NCBI GenBank assembly: GCA_004558595.1
Contig: SFCN01000027.1
Coordinates: 1-35,066, forward strand
Direction: 5' to 3'
DNA: 35,066 bases
DNA from: Phascolarctobacterium sp.
Lineage (GTDB): Bacteria; Bacillota; Negativicutes; Acidaminococcales; Acidaminococcaceae
Shown: positions 31,433 through 35,066 of the stretch, one piece after another
Position numbering within the stretch: the stretch's first letter is position 1
Layout: every line of letters starts with the position of its first letter
The notes under the pieces: generated by a model
What the model was told of the DNA's origin: nothing
Seen by the model: only the letters and a program-made list of their open reading frames with translations
Database searches by the model: none
Program-made: the position numbers and the translations under genes

Positions 31433-32348
31433 GAAAAAACCTATGGGCAAATTTACGAAAAAGCCTGTAGTGGCGCAGAATAATACTAAATATCGCCCTG
31501 GTGATGTGGTTTCCTTAAAGGTCGTGCGTCTGGGTGAAATGGGTGCTTTCTTAGATGGTGGCACTGGTAATACGGACGATGATATTTTGCTGCATAAGCT
31601 GCAGCAGACAGCGGAGGTCAAGGAAGGCGATTCCGTTAAGGTATACCTTTATTTGGACCCCAGCAAGCGTCTGACGGCCAGCATGAAGCTGCCAAAAATG
31701 CGTGAGGGTCAGCTAGGCTATGTGCGTGTGATCAGCGTAACTCGCGATGGCGGCTTCGTGGATATCGGTGCCGAGCGTGGTGTTTTCTTGCCCTATAGCC
31801 AGATGCGTGGCCATGTTAGCGAGGGCCAGCTGGTTTGGGTAAAGCTTTATCGCGATAAGAGCGGCCGTCAGGCCGTGACCATGCGTGTGGAGGAGGATAT
31901 GCAGCGTGCCTCTAAGCCTGCCGAAGGCTTGAAGGTGGGCGACAAGGTAACCGGAACCATTTATAATATTGTGCCGGAGGGTTTCTTCATCTTTACTACG
32001 CAACGCTTCATTGCCTTTTTGCATCGTAGCGAGGTTCCAGGTGGTCGCTTAGATTTTGGTCAACAAATCACCGGTCGAGTGACCTTCCTGCGTGAGGATG
32101 GCCGCATTAACATCTCCATGCGTCTGCAAAAGGAGAATGCTTTAGTGGCTGATGCTGAGGATATTTATGCATATCTGGTGAAGCGCAATGGCAGCATGCC
32201 CTATTGTGACAGCACCCCGCTGGAGATTATCAAGCAAAAATTTGGTATTAGCAAGGCCGCCTTTAAGCGCGCCTTGGGTCATTTGATGAAAGAAGGCAAG
32301 GTGCGCCAAGAAAATGGCTGGACCTATGTTGTGGAAGAAAAGAAATAA
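31422..32348 (+). CDS. CvfB-like S1-domain RNA-binding protein
   Basis: A 308-residue protein with three S1-like beta-barrels. These are at about residues 20-80 (VVSLKVVRLGEMGAFLD), 85-150 (LGYVRVISVTRDGGFVDIGA) and 165-230 (KVTGTIYNIVPEGFFIFT). A C-terminal winged helix follows (about 240-305, PLEIIKQKFGISKAAFKRAL). This is the layout of CvfB/YitL proteins, which bind RNA and affect virulence-factor expression in staphylococci; the role here is unknown. The ATG at 31422 lies inside the end of rsfS with GGAGAGTG ahead. An ATG seven codons later is possible. Confidence 0.88.
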   Translation: MLNEKKPMGKFTKKPVVAQNNTKYRPGDVVSLKVVRLGEMGAFLDGGTGNTDDDILLHKLQQTAEVKEGDSVKVYLYLDPSKRLTASMKLPKMREGQLGYVRVISVTRDGGFVDIGAERGVFLPYSQMRGHVSEGQLVWVKLYRDKSGRQAVTMRVEEDMQRASKPAEGLKVGDKVTGTIYNIVPEGFFIFTTQRFIAFLHRSEVPGGRLDFGQQITGRVTFLREDGRINISMRLQKENALVADAEDIYAYLVKRNGSMPYCDSTPLEIIKQKFGISKAAFKRALGHLMKEGKVRQENGWTYVVEEKK

Positions 32349-32362
32349 GCCGTGAGCTTTAT

Positions 32363-32394
32363 AGCTACCCGCTGGTCGGGTAGCTTTGCTTTTT
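32363..32394 (+). terminator. Terminator after the nadD-rsfS-cvfB-like operon
   Basis: AGCTACCCG at 32363-32371 pairs exactly with CGGGTAGCT at 32377-32385 around five bases, followed by TTGCTTTTT. Confidence 0.85.
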
Positions 32395-32442
32395 GGAATG
32401 GGATATTGCTAGGGAAAATGTACATTAGCTTCCTTACATTGT

Positions 32443-32486
32443 GAGGAGCTGTCAGCGTGGCTGACTGAGAGGGGTTTGTAGTTACT
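32443..32486. repeat. Fragment or short form of the dispersed inverted-repeat family
   Basis: GGAGCTGTCAG at 32445-32455 matches 2737-2747 with one mismatch. TGACTGAGAGGGG at 32462-32474 is identical to 2789-2801, and GTTACT follows in both copies at a similar distance. GTCAGC/GCTGAC form a small hairpin. The fragment ends at the ATG of the TauE-like gene, and its GAGAGGGG is the only ribosome-site-like sequence there. Confidence 0.65.
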
Positions 32487-33227
32487 ATGGATTTATCTAA
32501 CTTATTAATGGCCGGACTAATCATCTTTCTCGGCTCATTTTTCGCTACTGTATCCGGGTTTGGCTTTGCGTTAGTAGCAACTCCGCTTTTAGCGCTGATT
32601 ATGCCAGTGAAATGGGCCATCATTTTCATTTTGGTGCTAACAGTGGTTTTGCGTATTTTGACTATGTATCAGGTGTGGGGCGAATTTAATTGGCGAACAG
32701 TAATCCTGACTAGCATTGGCAGCTTTATCGGCATGCTGCCGGGCAGCAAGGTGCTGCACTTTATTTCCATCACCCATTTGCAAATCTTTTTGGGCATAGT
32801 GCTGCTTGTTGCCACAGCCTTGATGAGCCTACAGTACACAGTGCCCATCAAGAATAAAACTGCAGGACGCTTAGGTGCAGGCTTTTTAAGCGGCTTTTTT
32901 GGAGCCTGCACTAGTGTCAGCGGTCCGCCGTTGGTGCTGTATTTCCTTAACGAGCACACCGATAAAACAGAAATGCGGGCCAATATGATTTGGATTTTTG
33001 GTGTGACAGGCATCCTATTTGTTGGCGCTAGCTATTGGGCCGGTAATATTGCTGCTGTGGGTGATTGGAGCTATTTATATAGCATGATCCCTGCCACGTT
33101 CCTCGGCGTTTTGGCAGGTGAGCGCATGTTCCGCTATCTTAATCAACAGCTTTTCCGCCGCTTGTCTCTACTGATAGTGCTGGTAGGCGCGGTGATGATG
33201 CTGTTTAATGGTATGAGAGAGCTGTGA
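32487..33227 (+). CDS. TauE/SafE (DUF81) family membrane permease
   Basis: A 246-residue inner-membrane protein with seven to eight helices. It has the two-fold pattern of the family, GSFFATVSGFGFALVATPLL near the N terminus and GFLSGFFGACTSVSGPPLVL in the middle. Members are thought to move sulfite, sulfoacetate or other organosulfur anions. No sulfur-metabolism gene is adjacent, though a sulfonate-type ABC importer is 17 kb away. Only GAGAGGGG from the repeat fragment, 12 bases ahead, could serve as ribosome site, so the start is less certain than usual. Confidence 0.85.
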   Translation: MDLSNLLMAGLIIFLGSFFATVSGFGFALVATPLLALIMPVKWAIIFILVLTVVLRILTMYQVWGEFNWRTVILTSIGSFIGMLPGSKVLHFISITHLQIFLGIVLLVATALMSLQYTVPIKNKTAGRLGAGFLSGFFGACTSVSGPPLVLYFLNEHTDKTEMRANMIWIFGVTGILFVGASYWAGNIAAVGDWSYLYSMIPATFLGVLAGERMFRYLNQQLFRRLSLLIVLVGAVMMLFNGMREL

Positions 33228-33250
33228 GTAAATATTATTTAGAATAAAAT

Positions 33251-33316
33251 AGACCAGGACTATTGGTTTATCAAAGATGTCTTTTGATATAACTATAGTC
33301 GCTGGTCTTTTTTTAT
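33251..33316. terminator. Bidirectional terminator between the TauE-like and TonB-like genes
   Basis: AGACCAG and GACTAT at 33251-33263 pair with ATAGTC at 33295-33300 and CTGGTCT at 33302-33308, with one bulged base. Inside, TATCAAAG pairs with CTTTTGATA. A T run follows on the plus strand and TATTTTATT on the minus strand. Confidence 0.8.
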
Positions 33317-34083
33317 TTTTGTCTAAATGTGATAGGCACGCTCATGTAGCAGCGTACTATTTGCCCTGCTTGATTGCGTGCTGGCGTAAATTTCCATTTG
33401 TAGCAGGCCTTTTGGGCAGCTTGATCTAAATTAGCGTTGCCAGAAGAAGAAAGTACGGTGATTTCTTCAACTTTACCATTTTTGTTGACCAACAGTCTTA
33501 ATACTGCTGTCCCTTGAATACCTGCATTGCGTTCTGCTGAAGGATAAACTGGAGAGGGGTTATAGACCAATCTGGGAGGAACAGCTGGAGCTGAATAAAC
33601 GCTCGTGCCCGGTCCATAGCCGCTGCCTATACCAGTACCATGCCCGCTTCCATGTCCACCGCCACTACCACTTCCGCTTCCTGAACCGATGCCACTACCA
33701 AAGCCAGTACCATGACCTGTACCTACGCCTCCGCCACTACCGGTGCCTTTTTTTACATAAGGCTTTCCGTTAGTTTGTTGTGGTTTAGGAGTGGAAGCTA
33801 GCTGTTTATCACCTTGCCAAATTTCATCTGCTTGAGGAGGAGCTTCGTCGGTAGGGGATTGCTGGGATGCACCCTCATCAGTTGCTGTCTCTATGGTTCC
33901 GTCACTGCCGTCGCCTTGGCCTCCACCGCCGCCACCACCACCATACATAGTGATTTCAACAATCTCATCAGTATAGGCTTGGGAGACATTTAAAACACCA
34001 GAAAAAGCCACTAGTAAAAAAACAAGGCAGTGCACAATAACTGATCCAAGCATGCCTAATCGTTGTCGCTTTTGTGTGTCCAT
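33313..34083 (-). CDS. TonB-like energy transducer with a glycine-rich linker
   Basis: A 256-residue protein with one N-terminal helix (about 12-30) that contains the Ser-xxx-His motif of TonB (Ser14 and His18 in GSVIVHCLVF). The C-terminal TonB domain spans about 175-255 (VYPSAERNAGIQGTAVLRLL and WKFTPARNQAGQIV). Instead of the usual Pro/Lys-Pro/Glu linker the middle holds eight consecutive Gly at 48-55 and an almost pure Gly/Ser/His/Thr stretch at about 113-160. It should carry proton-motive energy from ExbBD to outer-membrane receptors. No receptor gene is in the window. It overlaps exbD by one base. Confidence 0.9.
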   Translation of the reverse strand: MDTQKRQRLGMLGSVIVHCLVFLLVAFSGVLNVSQAYTDEIVEITMYGGGGGGGGQGDGSDGTIETATDEGASQQSPTDEAPPQADEIWQGDKQLASTPKPQQTNGKPYVKKGTGSGGGVGTGHGTGFGSGIGSGSGSGSGGGHGSGHGTGIGSGYGPGTSVYSAPAVPPRLVYNPSPVYPSAERNAGIQGTAVLRLLVNKNGKVEEITVLSSSGNANLDQAAQKACYKWKFTPARNQAGQIVRCYMSVPITFRQK

Positions 34084-34493
34084 TATTTTTCAGCTCCATC
34101 CGTTGCTAAGCCAAAACGAGTAATACCAGAGCCCTTGAGCTTGTCGATTAAAGTTATTACTCGTCCATAATCAATATCCTTATCAGCTCGTATTATAACG
34201 GCAAAATAAGGATTATTTTTTTGCTCAATGCTGGCTTGAGTTAATAATGCCTTTAGATCGGTTTTGGCATCGCCCAAATAAATACTGCCATCACTTTTTA
34301 GAGAAACGGCAAAGGTTGAAGTCGTATCACTGGCTGCGGATGCAGCTTTGGGCAATTTAACGGGAATAGTCTTTAAATCAATCATATACATAGTGCTTAA
34401 CATAAAGAAAACTAGCAAGAAAAACATAATATCGATCATGGGAATGATATTTAGCTCAGGTGGTTTACGATTGCGAATATCTCTTAGCTGCAT
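34083..34493 (-). CDS. exbD: ExbD/TolR-family biopolymer transport protein
   Basis: A 136-residue protein with a short cytoplasmic N terminus, one membrane helix (about 19-38) and a periplasmic domain. The essential proton-carrying aspartate is Asp21 in IIPMIDIMFFLLVFF. ELNIIPMID is the family hallmark. It overlaps both neighbours by a single base, giving a tightly coupled exbB-exbD-tonB order on the minus strand. TolR is the main alternative, but the TonB-like partner favours ExbD. Confidence 0.93.
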   Translation of the reverse strand: MQLRDIRNRKPPELNIIPMIDIMFFLLVFFMLSTMYMIDLKTIPVKLPKAASAASDTTSTFAVSLKSDGSIYLGDAKTDLKALLTQASIEQKNNPYFAVIIRADKDIDYGRVITLIDKLKGSGITRFGLATDGAEK

Positions 34494-35066
34494 TATTTTT
34501 CACCTCTTGCTTCGGCTTCTAATAGTGCTGAAAAGCATTGCTCCATATTAGTAATGATATTGTCCATTCTGTGAGAGAAGTAAGAATGGGCGCACAGGGA
34601 TAGAATAGCAACGCAGAGGCCTGTGGCTGTGGCTATTAAAGCTTCACCAATACCACCGGTAATAGCAAGAGGTGCACCTGCCTGCAGGTTGAAAATGCTG
34701 AAGGCACCTATCATACCAACAATAGTACCCAAAAGCCCAAGGAGAGGAGACATGGTTACAATAATACCCAAGTAATCCAATTTGTCCCGTAGCTGAGCAA
34801 TGAAAATACCTGCTTGACTTTCTAGATAGGCTTGTTTTTGCATACGGTTTCCAGAAATATTTGCTGCCTCTGCTACTATATGAGCATATTGGCCAGACGC
34901 TTCCTTGGCCAAGTCCAGAGCATCCTCTTTTCTATTATCACGTAGCAATACGCAATAACTATTGGTAAATTTTTGACCTGAATCAACACCTTTGTAAAAT
35001 AAAAATCTCTCAATACTTATGGAAATTACCATTAGTGAACAGAACAAAAGGGGCCACATTACTAGG
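34493..35066 (-). CDS. exbB: ExbB/MotA/TolQ-family proton channel, 5-prime end cut by the window
   Basis: At least 188 residues with three membrane helices. The last two are in the conserved LGIIVTMSPLLGLLGTIVGM and GIGEALIATATGLCVAILSL. The reading frame stays open through Leu-Val ahead of MWPLLF to the window edge. ExbB proteins usually have a run such as GGPVMWPL near residue 10-15, so the true start lies outside and only about 10-20 residues are missing. With ExbD it forms the proton-driven motor for the TonB-like protein. Confidence 0.92.
   Translation of the reverse strand, partial: LVMWPLLFCSLMVISISIERFLFYKGVDSGQKFTNSYCVLLRDNRKEDALDLAKEASGQYAHIVAEAANISGNRMQKQAYLESQAGIFIAQLRDKLDYLGIIVTMSPLLGLLGTIVGMIGAFSIFNLQAGAPLAITGGIGEALIATATGLCVAILSLCAHSYFSHRMDNIITNMEQCFSALLEAEARGEK

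Noticed and set aside
1..35066. CRISPR array, tRNA, rRNA, prophage or insertion sequence
   Set aside because: No regularly spaced repeats, cloverleaf or rRNA-like stretches, transposase, integrase or phage structural genes were seen by eye.

Overview
The window looks like chromosome of a diderm (two-membrane) Firmicute of the Negativicutes, most likely near Acidaminococcaceae/Phascolarctobacterium. The inference rests on a mixture of traits. Firmicute-style features are a leucine T-box leader, a nadD-yqeK-LCP-rsfS-cvfB-like operon, strong AGGAGG ribosome sites and U-tract terminators. Outer-membrane features are a tripartite RND pump, MacAB-like exporter parts and ExbB-ExbD-TonB. Two copies of the membrane subunit of a sodium-pumping decarboxylase are typical of amino-acid or dicarboxylate-fermenting Negativicutes. 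The genus is inference. No rRNA, tRNA, CRISPR array, phage gene or transposase gene was seen.

Layout. 1-3416: TetR regulator, a CoA-disulfide-reductase/rhodanese fusion, a MITE-like inverted-repeat element and a cysteine-rich C_GCAxxG_C_C redox protein. 3417-8128: class I aminotransferase, then a T-box leader with a probable leucine (CUC) specifier and overlapping leuC-leuD-leuB. 8154-11319 (minus): secreted C39-like cysteine peptidase, CCA-adding enzyme and arylamine N-acetyltransferase. 11527-12777: MatC-like carrier. 12872-15544 (minus): sulfonate/nitrate/taurine-type ABC importer. 15756-17081: secreted protein of unknown role. 17274-21594: RND adaptor and pump behind a palindromic operator candidate and a consensus promoter. 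21907-25160: two consecutive units, each a 41-42 residue OadG-like microprotein followed by a decarboxylase beta subunit. 25425-28411: MacA-like adaptor, ABC ATPase and MacB permease. 28500-32348: small membrane protein, nadD, yqeK, LCP protein, rsfS and S1-domain protein. 32487-33227: TauE/SafE permease behind a fragment of the same repeat family as at 2722. 33313-35066 (minus): tonB-like, exbD and exbB, the last cut by the window edge.

How the parts work together. The aminotransferase and leuCDB fit leucine synthesis, with the T-box sensing uncharged tRNA. The decarboxylase beta subunits form the sodium channel of a biotin-dependent decarboxylase whose alpha and biotin-carrier subunits are not here, so the window holds only the membrane part, duplicated. 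The sodium gradient could power carriers such as the MatC-like protein (inference). ExbBD-TonB and the two export systems act on the outer membrane; no outer-membrane channel gene is present.

Most of the window is ordinary core genome. The points most worth a second look are the duplicated microprotein-beta units with unrelated leaders, the dispersed repeat and its fragment at the TauE start, the Gly-rich linker of the TonB-like protein, an apparent in-frame gap near the N terminus of LeuB, and the palindromic operator candidate before the RND operon.
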